Positions 33,918 through 41,693 of a stretch of 64,000 bases of DNA are shown piece by piece (the stretch's first letter is position 1; each line of letters begins with the position of its first letter). The position numbers and the translations under genes are program-made. Source of the DNA: JAOUEA01 sp963762075 (lineage in GTDB: Bacteria > Actinomycetota > UBA4738 > HRBIN12). The stretch covers positions 372,001-436,000 of the forward strand of contig CAVXJC010000002.1 in NCBI GenBank assembly GCA_963762075.1. The letters are read 5' to 3'. The notes under the pieces were generated by a model. The model saw nothing but the letters and a program-made list of their open reading frames with translations, was not told the origin of the DNA and did not search any database.

Positions 33918-35531
33918 TCAGTGTGCGTGGCCGTGGGCGTCGCCCGCGGCTTCTTCCTCCTCGGGCTTCTCGACGACTGCCGACTCGGCGGTGAGGACGA
34001 TCGCGGCGATCGAGGCCGCGTTCTGCAATGCCGAACGAGTGACCTTTGCCGGGTCGATGATGCCGGCCTTGACCATGTCGACCCATTCACCGGTGGCGGC
34101 GTTGAAGCCCTTGCCGTCACCCTCGCTCCGGAGCTGCTGCACGACGACCGAGCCTTCGTACCCGGCGTTCTGTGCGATACGCCGTGCAGGCTCGCTCAGC
34201 GCGTTGCGCACGATACGCGCACCGGTCGCCTCGTCGCCTTCGAGATCGAGCTTGTCGAGACCTGCCTCGGCGCGGATCAGCGTGACGCCTCCACCGGGGA
34301 CGATCCCTTCCTCCACGGCAGCACGGGTCGCACTCACGGCGTCCTCGATGCGGTGCTTCTTCTCCTTGAGCTCGACCTCGGTAGCCGCGCCGACCTTGAT
34401 CACCGCGACGCCGCCGGAGAGCTTGGCGAGCCGCTCCTGAAGCTTCTCGCGGTCCCAGTCGGAATCGGTCTTCTCCACCTCGGCCTTGATCTGGTTGATG
34501 CGTCCACTCACGGCGTCGGCGTCGCCCTGGCCCTCGATGATGGTCGTGTTGTCCTTGGTGATGACGACCTTCCGGGCCTGGCCCAGCAGGTTGATCTCGG
34601 CATTCTCGAGCTTGAGGCCGACCTCCTCGGAGATCACCTCGGCCCCTGTCAGGATCGCGATGTCCTGCAGCATGGCCTTTCGGCGGTCGCCGAACCCGGG
34701 AGCCTTGACCGCAGCGGCGTTGAAGGTGCCGCGGATCTTGTTGACCACGAGGGTCGCGAGCGCCTCCCCCTCGATGTCCTCGGCGATGATCACGAGGGGC
34801 TTGCCGCCCTGCATGACCTTCTCGAGCACCGGTACGAGCTCCTGCACGCTCGAGATCTTCTTGTTCACCACCAGGATGTAGGGGTCCTCGAGCACGGCTT
34901 CCTGGCGGTCGGCGTCGGTGATGAAGTACGGCGAGATGTAGCCCTTGTCGAACTGCATACCCTCGGTGAACTCGAGCTCGATGCCGAAGGTGTTCGACTC
35001 TTCGACGGTGATGACGCCGTCCTTGCCGACCTTGTCGAGCGCTTCGGCGATCGTCTCGCCGATCGCCGGATCGGCCGCTGAGATCGCGGCCACCTGGGCG
35101 ATCTCGTCCTTGGACTCGACCTCCTTGGCCTCGTTCGCGATGGACTCGACCGCGCTCTCGACGGCCTTCTCGATGCCGCGCTTGAGCGCCATCGGGTTCG
35201 CGCCGGCGGCCACGTTCTTCATGCCGCCCTTGACCATGGCGCGAGCGAGGACGGTCGCGGTCGTGGTGCCGTCGCCGGCCACATCGTTGGTCTTGGTGGC
35301 AACTTCCTTGGTGAGCTGCGCGCCCATGTTCTCCCATGGGTCGTCGAGCTCGATCTCCTTCGCGATCGTCACCCCGTCGTTCGTGATCGTGGGAGCTCCC
35401 CACTTCTTGTCGAGCACGACGTTCTGGCCTCTGGGGCCGAGCGTGATCGCGACGGCGTCGGCCAGCTTGTCGACTCCGGCCTCAAGGCCGCGGCGCGCTT
35501 CCTCGCCGAACTTCAGCAGCTTGGACGCCAC
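33918..35531 (-). CDS. groL: Chaperonin GroEL (Hsp60)
   Basis: 537 residues, full length. Forms the double-ring ATP-dependent folding chamber with GroES in the cytoplasm. Clear: LGPRGQNVVLDKKWGAP, the ATP loop VAGDGTTTATVLA, and VEEGIVPGGGVTL. The C-terminus EEEEAAGDAHGHAH is His-containing rather than the Gly-Gly-Met tail of E. coli, as in some actinobacterial GroEL1 proteins, yet it is the groES-linked copy. Start ATG at 35531 follows a GGAGG site (AGAAGGAGGTTC). Confidence 0.98.
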   Translation of the reverse strand: MASKLLKFGEEARRGLEAGVDKLADAVAITLGPRGQNVVLDKKWGAPTITNDGVTIAKEIELDDPWENMGAQLTKEVATKTNDVAGDGTTTATVLARAMVKGGMKNVAAGANPMALKRGIEKAVESAVESIANEAKEVESKDEIAQVAAISAADPAIGETIAEALDKVGKDGVITVEESNTFGIELEFTEGMQFDKGYISPYFITDADRQEAVLEDPYILVVNKKISSVQELVPVLEKVMQGGKPLVIIAEDIEGEALATLVVNKIRGTFNAAAVKAPGFGDRRKAMLQDIAILTGAEVISEEVGLKLENAEINLLGQARKVVITKDNTTIIEGQGDADAVSGRINQIKAEVEKTDSDWDREKLQERLAKLSGGVAVIKVGAATEVELKEKKHRIEDAVSATRAAVEEGIVPGGGVTLIRAEAGLDKLDLEGDEATGARIVRNALSEPARRIAQNAGYEGSVVVQQLRSEGDGKGFNAATGEWVDMVKAGIIDPAKVTRSALQNAASIAAIVLTAESAVVEKPEEEEAAGDAHGHAH

Positions 35532-35600
35532 TGTGAACCTCCTTCTCGGTCGAACGGATGCGGAACGGTACCCGCGTGCGGGTCACGTGCCGATCGGTCG

Positions 35601-35903
35601 TTACTTGGAGACGACAGCGAGCACGTCGCGGGCGGACAGGATCAGGTAGTCCTCGCCCTCGACCTTCACCTCGGTGCCGCCGTACTTCGAGTAGATGACG
35701 GTGTCGCCGGCGGCGACATCCATCGGCACACGCTCGTCGCCGTCCTCGTTGAACCGGCCGGGCCCGACCGCGACCACGGTGCCCTCTTGCGGCTTCTCCT
35801 TGGCGGTGTCGGGGATGACGAGGCCCGATGCGGTGGTCTGGTCACCTTCGTTGGCCTGCACGATGATGCGATCGTCGAGAGGCTTCAGCTTGAAGTCAGC
35901 CAT
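35601..35903 (-). CDS. groS: Co-chaperonin GroES (Hsp10)
   Basis: 100 residues from the ATG at 35903, preceded by AAGGAGG. Caps the GroEL ring. The mobile loop region EGDQTTASGLVIPDTAKEKP is standard, followed by VVAVGPGRFNEDG and the C-terminal EDYLILSARDVLAVV. Sixty-nine bp separate it from groEL, a normal two-gene operon. Transcription is controlled by the CIRCE site just upstream. Confidence 0.98.
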   Translation of the reverse strand: MADFKLKPLDDRIIVQANEGDQTTASGLVIPDTAKEKPQEGTVVAVGPGRFNEDGDERVPMDVAAGDTVIYSKYGGTEVKVEGEDYLILSARDVLAVVSK

Positions 35904-35947
35904 GGTGCTCGCTCCTCCTTGCGGTCGGTGGTCCATTGCCGTGCGGT

Positions 35948-35974
35948 TTAGCACTCACGTGGGGTGAGTGCTAA
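35948..35974. promoter_or_regulatory. CIRCE operator (HrcA-binding)
   Basis: A perfect 9-9-9 inverted repeat: TTAGCACTC, nine bases, GAGTGCTAA, at 35948-35956 and 35966-35974. This is the canonical HrcA repressor site of groESL operons. It lies 45 bp upstream of the groES ATG and overlaps the expected transcription start. hrcA itself is not in the window. Confidence 0.95.
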
Positions 35975-35975
35975 C

Positions 35976-36005
35976 AGGATAGCCACGAGAGTGCCAAGGG
36001 GTCAA
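35976..36005 (-). promoter_or_regulatory. Vegetative-type promoter of groES-groEL
   Basis: On the minus strand TTGACC (36000-36005) and TATCCT (35976-35981) are 18 bp apart, a good housekeeping sigma promoter. The CIRCE site begins directly after the -10 box, so bound HrcA would block initiation. Confidence 0.65.
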
Positions 36006-36053
36006 CGTCACTCTGGCTCATCGTTCGGATTCAGGTCACCAGCCCACGACGCA

Positions 36054-36081
36054 CGAAGGACTCCCGGATGGGAGCCCTTCG
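36054..36081 (-). terminator. Hairpin downstream of the GDP-mannose-epimerase-like gene
   Basis: A 6-bp outer stem (CGAAGG / CCTTCG) and a 5-bp inner stem (CTCCC / GGGAG), separated by one A-C mismatch, with a GGAT loop. It begins 26 bp past the epimerase stop on the minus strand. There is no T-run. Probably terminates or protects the epimerase mRNA end. Confidence 0.45.
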
Positions 36082-36106
36082 GCCTTCGCGGTGCGGCGGT
36101 GACGTG

Positions 36107-37093
36107 CTAGCTCGCAGCCCCCACGGGCAGGCGTCCGGCGGAATCGAGCTGGCTCTCGATCCACGCGTAGGTCTCCTTGAGACCATCCTCGAGCGTGACT
36201 TCCGGAGACCATCCGAGCGCCGCTTTGCAGCGATCGTTGTCGGAGTTGCGACCTCGCACGCCCTGCGGCTTGTTGAGGTCGTGCTGCTTCACGAGCGTCT
36301 TGCCGGCCACCTCGCTCACCAGATCGACGAGTTGGTCGATCGTGACGAGACGATCCGAGCCGAGGTTCAGCGGCTCCCAATGGTCGCTCTGCGCGATGCG
36401 GAAGATGCCCTCGACGCAGTCGTCGACGTAGGTGAACGAACGGGTCTGCTGACCGTCGCCCCAGATCTCGATGTCGTCGCCGTCGACCGAGAGCGCGACC
36501 TTGCGGCTGATCGCAGCGGGTGCCTTCTCACGGCCGCCCTCGTATGTGCCGAGTGGGCCGTAGATGTTGTGGAAGCGAGCCACGCGCGTCTCGAGCTTTC
36601 CTTCCTCCTGGTAGTACTGGCAGAGCTTCTCGGAGTACAGCTTCTCCCAGCCGTAGCCCTCTTCGGGATCGGCTGGATAGGCGTCTTCTTCCTTCAGGGG
36701 GGTGACGTCGGGGTCGTGCTGCTTGTACATCGGGTATATGCACGCGCTCGAGCTGTAGAAGTGACGCTCGACCCCGTTCTTGTAGGCGGCCTCGAGCATG
36801 TGAGCGTTGATCAGCACGTTGTTGCGCGCGATCTCGACCCGGTTGCCCGTGATGTAGCCGATACCGCCCATGTCGGCAGCGAGCTGATAGACCTCTCCGA
36901 CGCCTTCGGTGGCCTTCAGACAGTTCTCCCACTCGCGAAGATCGAGCACGAGGAACTCATCGGCGGGCGAGGTCTCGTACTCGGCTTCCTTGATGTCGAC
37001 GCCCCGCACCCAGTACCCCTTGTCCTTCAGGTACCGGACCATGTGGTGCCCGATGAATCCGCCCGCCCCGCCGACGACCGCTCGCTTCTGCAT
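36107..37093 (-). CDS. GDP-mannose 3,5-epimerase-like NAD-dependent epimerase
   Basis: 328 residues. An extended short-chain dehydrogenase with the NAD motif GGAGGFIGHH and the catalytic Tyr-Lys in YGWEKLYSEK. Several segments closely follow plant-type GDP-mannose 3,5-epimerase: NLAADMGGIGYI-like QLAADMGGIG, SSSACIYPMYKQ with the acid/base Cys, RFHNIYGPLGTYEGGREKAP and GVRGRNSDN. GDP-L-galactose or a related sugar is the likely product. ATG at 37093 has an AAAGGAA ribosome site. A second sugar-nucleotide epimerase lies upstream, so a surface polysaccharide role is likely. Confidence 0.85.
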   Translation of the reverse strand: MQKRAVVGGAGGFIGHHMVRYLKDKGYWVRGVDIKEAEYETSPADEFLVLDLREWENCLKATEGVGEVYQLAADMGGIGYITGNRVEIARNNVLINAHMLEAAYKNGVERHFYSSSACIYPMYKQHDPDVTPLKEEDAYPADPEEGYGWEKLYSEKLCQYYQEEGKLETRVARFHNIYGPLGTYEGGREKAPAAISRKVALSVDGDDIEIWGDGQQTRSFTYVDDCVEGIFRIAQSDHWEPLNLGSDRLVTIDQLVDLVSEVAGKTLVKQHDLNKPQGVRGRNSDNDRCKAALGWSPEVTLEDGLKETYAWIESQLDSAGRLPVGAAS

Positions 37094-37406
37094 CGTTCTG
37101 GTTCCTTTCGTCTTCGAAACTGATCCGTCTTGGCCACTGATATCGCCGCGGCCGTGGTTCCGGCCGGTGGGTGATCCGTGATGTGTATGTGATACCCGAA
37201 GTCATCGTTCCTTGGCTACGGCAACCGCACTAGTCCCTTCGGGCAGAATCGAGTCTTCAGGGGACGACCGCCGTCAGCCGCCGAAGCCGAAGACCGCGCA
37301 TCGAGCATACGCAGCCACGGGGCTCTTCGTCCGGCGCCACCCGCCGCGGGCCCCCTCGAACGAGTCGGTAGCGTGCGAGCCATTCAGCGCTGGCTGGCGT
37401 GCATCG
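37094..37406. other. 313-bp intergenic leader between the two epimerase genes
   Basis: No gene is seen. The region is probably the long 5' leader and promoter of the downstream epimerase (minus strand). It contains complementary 7-base arms CCCGAAG (37195-37201) and CTTCGGG (37237-37243) around a 35-base loop, and GC-rich arms near 37150-37170 (CCGCGGCC, GGCCGG). No known riboswitch class was recognised. Confidence 0.4.
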
Positions 37407-38351
37407 TCACACACCCTTCAGATAGGCCACCGTCTCGGCAAGCCCGTCTTCGAGGTGGGTCCACGGCTTCCATGCGATCGCGTTCGATGCCGAGCCGATG
37501 TCGAGCGCGATCCGCCGAAGCTCACCCGCCGGCAGGGGCCCATAGGCAGGCTCCCGTTCGTAGCCGACGATCTCGGCCAACAGCCGATAGAGATGGTTCA
37601 CGCTCGTCTCGAGGCCCGTGCCGATGTTCACGAGCTTTCCCGGTCCACGATCGACCGCTTGCACGAAGGCATGCACCACGTCGTCGATGAAGACGTAGTC
37701 GCGGGTCTGGTTGCCGTCGCCGAAGATCGTCAACGGCTCGTCTGCCAGCATCCTCGACGCGAAGATCGCGATCACACCAGCCTCGCCGTGAGGGTCCTGC
37801 CGCGGTCCGTACACGTTGCCGAGCGCGAGCGCCGTGTACTCGAGGCCCTGGAAACGTTGATAGAAGTCGAGGTAGTCGAGCACGACCTTCTTCGAGATGC
37901 CGTACGGACTGAGTGGATGCGACCCCTGCGCGCTCGTTTCCTTCGCGGGCAAGCGCCGAGGTTCACCGTAGATCGTGCCACCGCTCGCCGCGAAGACGAC
38001 CTTGCGTGCCTCGACACGGACGGCGCACTCGAGCACGTTGAGCGTGCCCATCACGTTGATCGAGGCGTCGAGCACCGGCGCCTCGAGCGAAGGCCGCACC
38101 CCCGATTGCGCTGCCAAGTGGAAGACGACCTCGGGGCGGTGACGCTCGAACAGCGGCAACAGGCCTTCGGCGCGAACGTCCATGTTGAAGAACGTGAACT
38201 CCTTGCCGTAGCCGCGAGCGTCGACGAGGTTGGCGATGCGACCCGTCGTGAGGTCGTCGACGCTGATGACGCGGTGGCCCTCGGCGAGGAGTCGATCTGC
38301 CAGATGAGAGCCGATGAAGCCGGCGCCCCCGGTCACCAGAACGGTGCTCAC
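37407..38351 (-). CDS. NAD-dependent sugar-nucleotide epimerase/dehydratase (UDP-glucose 4-epimerase-like)
   Basis: 314 residues from the GTG at 38351, overlapping the tsaD stop by 4 bp. NAD motif VLVTGGAGFIGSHLADRL, catalytic Ser region FAASGGTIYGE and YGISK (Tyr-Lys), then GNVYGPRQDPHGEAGV, as in GalE-like and related epimerases of actinobacterial tsaD operons. Substrate is probably a UDP-sugar. The larger in-frame reading from 38459 lies inside tsaD and is rejected. Confidence 0.88.
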   Translation of the reverse strand: MSTVLVTGGAGFIGSHLADRLLAEGHRVISVDDLTTGRIANLVDARGYGKEFTFFNMDVRAEGLLPLFERHRPEVVFHLAAQSGVRPSLEAPVLDASINVMGTLNVLECAVRVEARKVVFAASGGTIYGEPRRLPAKETSAQGSHPLSPYGISKKVVLDYLDFYQRFQGLEYTALALGNVYGPRQDPHGEAGVIAIFASRMLADEPLTIFGDGNQTRDYVFIDDVVHAFVQAVDRGPGKLVNIGTGLETSVNHLYRLLAEIVGYEREPAYGPLPAGELRRIALDIGSASNAIAWKPWTHLEDGLAETVAYLKGV

Positions 38352-39355
38352 ACGCTCAAACCTAGTTGCGGATCGGCGGCGATGTCGAGCGATGATCGCT
38401 CCCCCCGAATCCATCTCGCGGCTCCCAGGCAGGCGATCATGGCCGCGTTGTCGGTGCACAGAGGCATCGACGGGAACAAGACCCTGATGCCCTCGCGCTC
38501 GCCCGCCGCCGCGAGGCGTTCGCGCAGTCGTGAGTTCGCGACCACGCCGCCACCCAAGAGCACGGTCGAAACGGCCACCTCGGTGGCCGCGGCGATCGTC
38601 TTGGCGACCTGCACGTCGACGATGGCCTCTTGGAAGCTCGCCGCCAGGTCGGGAAGGTGCAGGTCTTGCCCGGCGGCCTGCGCCGCCTTGACGTGACGGA
38701 GCACAGCGGTCTTCAGCCCGCTCAACGAGAAGTCGTAGTCCCCGGAATCCTCCATCGCCCGTGGGAACCTGATCGCGTGCGGATCGCCCTGACGCGCCAT
38801 CGCGTCCAGCGCCGGTCCACCCGGGAAGCCGAGCCCGAGAAGTCTCGCGACCTTGTCGAACGCTTCGCCTGCCGCGTCGTCGAGCGTCTGACCCAGCACG
38901 ATGTGGCGGAACATCTCCGGCACGTGCACGAGCATCGTGTGGCCGCCGCTCACGATCAGCGCGACATATGGCGGTTCAGGCGGTCCGTGCTCGAGGAAGT
39001 TCGCCCAGTAATGACCTTCGAGGTGGTTCACGCCGATGAGTCCTGCGCCGGTCGCGAGCGCAACTGCCTTCGCGCCGGCCATACCCACCAACAGCGCACC
39101 TGCCAGACCTGGCCCGGCAGTCACCGCCACCGCGTCGATCTCCCCGAACCCAACGCCGGCCTCGGCCAGGGATTCCTCGAGCAGGGGGTTGAGCGCCTCG
39201 ACGTGCGCGCGTGCCGCGACCTCAGGCACGACACCCCCGAACCGCTCGTGCAGCAACACCTGCGACGCGATCAGGTTGGAGCGCACCGCGAAACCATCTT
39301 CGACCACGGCGACCGCGGTTTCGTCGCAGGAGGTCTCGATACCGAGGGTGATCAC
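38348..39355 (-). CDS. tsaD: tRNA N6-adenosine threonylcarbamoyltransferase
   Basis: 335 residues from the GTG at 39355 overlapping the rimI stop by 4 bp. Catalyses transfer of the threonylcarbamoyl group to A37 of ANN-decoding tRNAs. ASKHA-fold signatures: GIETSCDETAVAVVEDG, the metal-binding HVEALNPLL and NHLEGHYWA histidines, and VSGGHTMLV. A cytoplasmic Kae1/TsaD of normal length. Works with TsaB and TsaE encoded just upstream. Confidence 0.97.
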   Translation of the reverse strand: MITLGIETSCDETAVAVVEDGFAVRSNLIASQVLLHERFGGVVPEVAARAHVEALNPLLEESLAEAGVGFGEIDAVAVTAGPGLAGALLVGMAGAKAVALATGAGLIGVNHLEGHYWANFLEHGPPEPPYVALIVSGGHTMLVHVPEMFRHIVLGQTLDDAAGEAFDKVARLLGLGFPGGPALDAMARQGDPHAIRFPRAMEDSGDYDFSLSGLKTAVLRHVKAAQAAGQDLHLPDLAASFQEAIVDVQVAKTIAAATEVAVSTVLLGGGVVANSRLRERLAAAGEREGIRVLFPSMPLCTDNAAMIACLGAARWIRGERSSLDIAADPQLGLSV

Positions 39356-39903
39356 GCCGGCGGCACCGACCCCGCCATGGACATCGCGATCGTCTGCAAG
39401 CGGTCTCCGTATTGCTGCGTTCGGATGTCGTCGGTCCACATGATGAGCGCGTCCTCGTGCAACTCCTGGTAGTAGTTGCGTCTGATACCCACGGGGCGGA
39501 AGCCGAACCGACCGTACAGGCGCTGGGCGCCCCAGTTCGTGACCCGAACCTCGAGCGAGATCGCGTGGCCGCCCATCTCGATCGCTTGGATCACGAGTTC
39601 GTGCAAGAGACGGGTGCCGATGCCGAGACGATGTTGCTGGGGGTCGACAGCGATGTTCGTCACGTGCGCTTCGTCGCCGTATCGGATCAGCCCCGCATAC
39701 CCCACGATCGTCTTGTCGAATCGGGCGACCAGATAACAGCGATCGTTCGGCTCAGTCATCTCGGCGATGAAGAGGTTGGGACTCCATGGGCGCGCGTAGA
39801 CCTGGCGTTCGATCGCCATGACGCCGCGCAGGTGCCTCCTGCGCATGCGCCCGATCTCGACCCTAGAGGCCCCGTACTCGCCGATCCCACGCGATCTCAG
39901 CAT
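39352..39903 (-). CDS. rimI: Ribosomal-protein-alanine N-acetyltransferase-like (RimI)
   Basis: 183 residues, a GNAT acetyltransferase. The acetyl-CoA loop is QQHRLGIGTRLL near residue 95 and the C-terminal NWGAQRLYGRFGFRPVGIRRNYY is a RimI-type signature. It may acetylate the N-terminus of S18 or other proteins. The ATG at 39903 overlaps tsaB by 41 bp; an ATG at 39846 (RRRHLRGVM) is a shorter alternative that avoids the overlap. The tsaB-rimI-tsaD order is standard. Confidence 0.9.
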   Translation of the reverse strand: MLRSRGIGEYGASRVEIGRMRRRHLRGVMAIERQVYARPWSPNLFIAEMTEPNDRCYLVARFDKTIVGYAGLIRYGDEAHVTNIAVDPQQHRLGIGTRLLHELVIQAIEMGGHAISLEVRVTNWGAQRLYGRFGFRPVGIRRNYYQELHEDALIMWTDDIRTQQYGDRLQTIAMSMAGSVPPA

Positions 39904-40564
39904 CGGACTTCCTTAGGTAGAGAGGAACGACATCGAACAGTCGATCGTGCTCCTCCCGCAGGAGACGTGGCACGGCGAGCTCGACGAGCGCAGCGGCTTC
40001 CGGATGTGCCGCGATCGACGATGCGAACTCGATGCGGCTGCCGACTTCCTCGAGCACATGGCGATACAGCATCGCACCGTTGCCCACCGCCAACACTTCA
40101 CCCCGCATCGACTGGAGCTCGGCGGCGAGCCGGTCGGGCGCATGAACCTCGTGATCACGTTCACGCACGATGCCCCCTGGCACCGCCCGGTAGATCGCCG
40201 AGAAAACCTCACTTCGGCGAGCGTCGATGATCGCCACGATGCGCCGGGGCGAGTAGCGGGTCGCATACGCGAGGGCATCGAGGCTCGCGATGCCCACCAC
40301 GGGCACGTTCACGACCTGGGCGAGGGTCTTCGCGGTCGCCACCCCCACGCGAAGTCCCGTGAACAGTCCCGGGCCGAGGCCGACCGCCACGCCACCGATC
40401 TGGGAGAGCGTGAGATCGCTTCGACGAAGCAGGTCGTGGAGGAGCGGCGTCACCGATTCCTGGCGCGCCGCTCCAGCCACCGATGCCTTGGCGATGATCT
40501 CGTTCTCGGTGCCGATGGCCACTGATGTCTGTGGGGTCGAGGTATCGATGCCGACGACGATCAC
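39863..40564 (-). CDS. tsaB: tRNA threonylcarbamoyladenosine biosynthesis protein TsaB
   Basis: 233 residues from the GTG at 40564, overlapping the tsaE stop by 4 bp. A catalytically silent ASKHA partner that forms a heterodimer with TsaD. IVVGIDTSTPQTSVA and GLGPGLFTGLRVGVATAKTLA are family marks, and VVGIASLDALA follows. Length is normal. Confidence 0.95.
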   Translation of the reverse strand: MIVVGIDTSTPQTSVAIGTENEIIAKASVAGAARQESVTPLLHDLLRRSDLTLSQIGGVAVGLGPGLFTGLRVGVATAKTLAQVVNVPVVGIASLDALAYATRYSPRRIVAIIDARRSEVFSAIYRAVPGGIVRERDHEVHAPDRLAAELQSMRGEVLAVGNGAMLYRHVLEEVGSRIEFASSIAAHPEAAALVELAVPRLLREEHDRLFDVVPLYLRKSDAEIAWDRRVRGL

Positions 40565-41055
40565 GAGGCCACCGTCCATGGGAGCACTGCCGCTTCGAGC
40601 TCGGCGAACCGTTCGCGCCAGCCGCGACCCTTGGCCGAGATCGAGATCGATCGGACGCTTTCTCCGACAGCATCATCTGTCATGAGCTCCACGCGAAGTC
40701 GCTCGTCGGGCAACAGCTCCTCGATCGTGTCGCCCCACTCGACGAGCAGCACGTCGTCGCCACCACCGAGCTCCTCGAGACCGAGGTCGACCACGTCTTG
40801 CATCATGTCCAGCCGGTACACATCGACATGAGCGAGACCGAGGATGCCCGAGTACTCCTTGATCAGGGTGAACGTCGGCGAGGACACCTGCTCTTCGATG
40901 CCCAGACCTCGCGCGACGCCCTGAGCGAAGGTCGTCTTTCCGGCACCGAGCTCGCCGGTCAGCACCACGGCATCTCGCGCCCGCAGCAGCGAGGCGAACG
41001 CTTCAGCGACCTCACGCGTTTCCTCGGCGGAGGTTGTCCGCACCGTGACGCGCAC
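40561..41055 (-). CDS. tsaE: tRNA threonylcarbamoyladenosine biosynthesis ATPase TsaE
   Basis: 164 residues. P-loop GELGAGKTTFAQGVARGLG near residue 40; SPTFTLIKEYSG and HVDVYRLD are conserved TsaE segments, and VEWGDTIEELLP carries a Walker-B-like Glu. It drives the ATP-dependent cycling of the TsaBD complex. Two bp after the uracil-DNA glycosylase gene ends. A 40-residue Ala-poor C-terminal extension (AVGESVRSISISAKGRG) is mildly longer than in E. coli. Confidence 0.95.
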   Translation of the reverse strand: MRVTVRTTSAEETREVAEAFASLLRARDAVVLTGELGAGKTTFAQGVARGLGIEEQVSSPTFTLIKEYSGILGLAHVDVYRLDMMQDVVDLGLEELGGGDDVLLVEWGDTIEELLPDERLRVELMTDDAVGESVRSISISAKGRGWRERFAELEAAVLPWTVAS

Positions 41056-41057
41056 GA

Positions 41058-41693
41058 TCAGAACAGCTCCATCTGCTCGAGATCGGGAACATCGACCGCC
41101 GACTGGGGCGCCGCGGCCGCGAGACGCACCCTGTCCTCGAGCGTGCGATGGATGAGATGGAAGTCCTCACGCAAGAGCTCGAATTGCCTCGAACCCTCGC
41201 CGCCTCCGTGCAGGATCGCCGCAGGATGGAAGGTCGGGATCACCATGCGACCGTGCCAGTCGTGCACTCGTCCACGCAGTCGCGTGATGCCAGTCTGTGT
41301 GTCCAGCACGAACCGGGTGGCGAAATTGCCGAGCGTCACGACCACCTGTGGCTGGATCAACGAGAGCTGCTCCACGAGCCACGGAGTGCACGCCTCGATC
41401 TCATCGGATCTCGGATCGCGGTTCCCGGGCGGCCTGCACTTCACGATGTTGCAGATGTACACAGATCCCCGGCCGAGACCGATCTCACCCAGCATGCGCG
41501 TGAGCAGCTGCCCGGCGGCGCCGACGAACGGCTCTCCTTGCTTGTCCTCGTGGAAGCCCGGCCCTTCGCCGATGAACACCAGCTCTGCGTGAGGATCTCC
41601 CGCGCCGAATACGACCTGGGTGCGACCCTGGGCGAGCCGGCACCTCGTACAGCTCGCCGCTTCGATCGCGGCATCGGCCAGCGATCGCGTCAT
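41058..41693 (-). CDS. Family 4 uracil-DNA glycosylase (Fe-S type)
   Basis: 211 residues. Removes uracil from DNA. Cluster cysteines are visible: Cys15 and Cys18 in SCTRCRL, and two later ones in CNIVKC and EACTPWL. The active-site motif GEGPGFHEDKQGEPFVG (motif 1) and the HPAAILHG motif 2 are family 4 signatures. The C-terminal helix ends MELF. It lies between the alpha/beta-hydrolase gene (4-bp ATGA overlap) and tsaE. Confidence 0.93.
   Translation of the reverse strand: MTRSLADAAIEAASCTRCRLAQGRTQVVFGAGDPHAELVFIGEGPGFHEDKQGEPFVGAAGQLLTRMLGEIGLGRGSVYICNIVKCRPPGNRDPRSDEIEACTPWLVEQLSLIQPQVVVTLGNFATRFVLDTQTGITRLRGRVHDWHGRMVIPTFHPAAILHGGGEGSRQFELLREDFHLIHRTLEDRVRLAAAAPQSAVDVPDLEQMELF

Noticed and set aside
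34117..35403. Long open frame in another minus-strand frame within groEL
   Set aside because: A shadow of groEL; its composition (Arg, His, Gly) is typical of an out-of-frame high-GC reading.
37094..37406. Cyclic-di-GMP or other known riboswitch before the epimerase
   Set aside because: Conserved loop sequences of the common classes were not found; only generic complementary arms.
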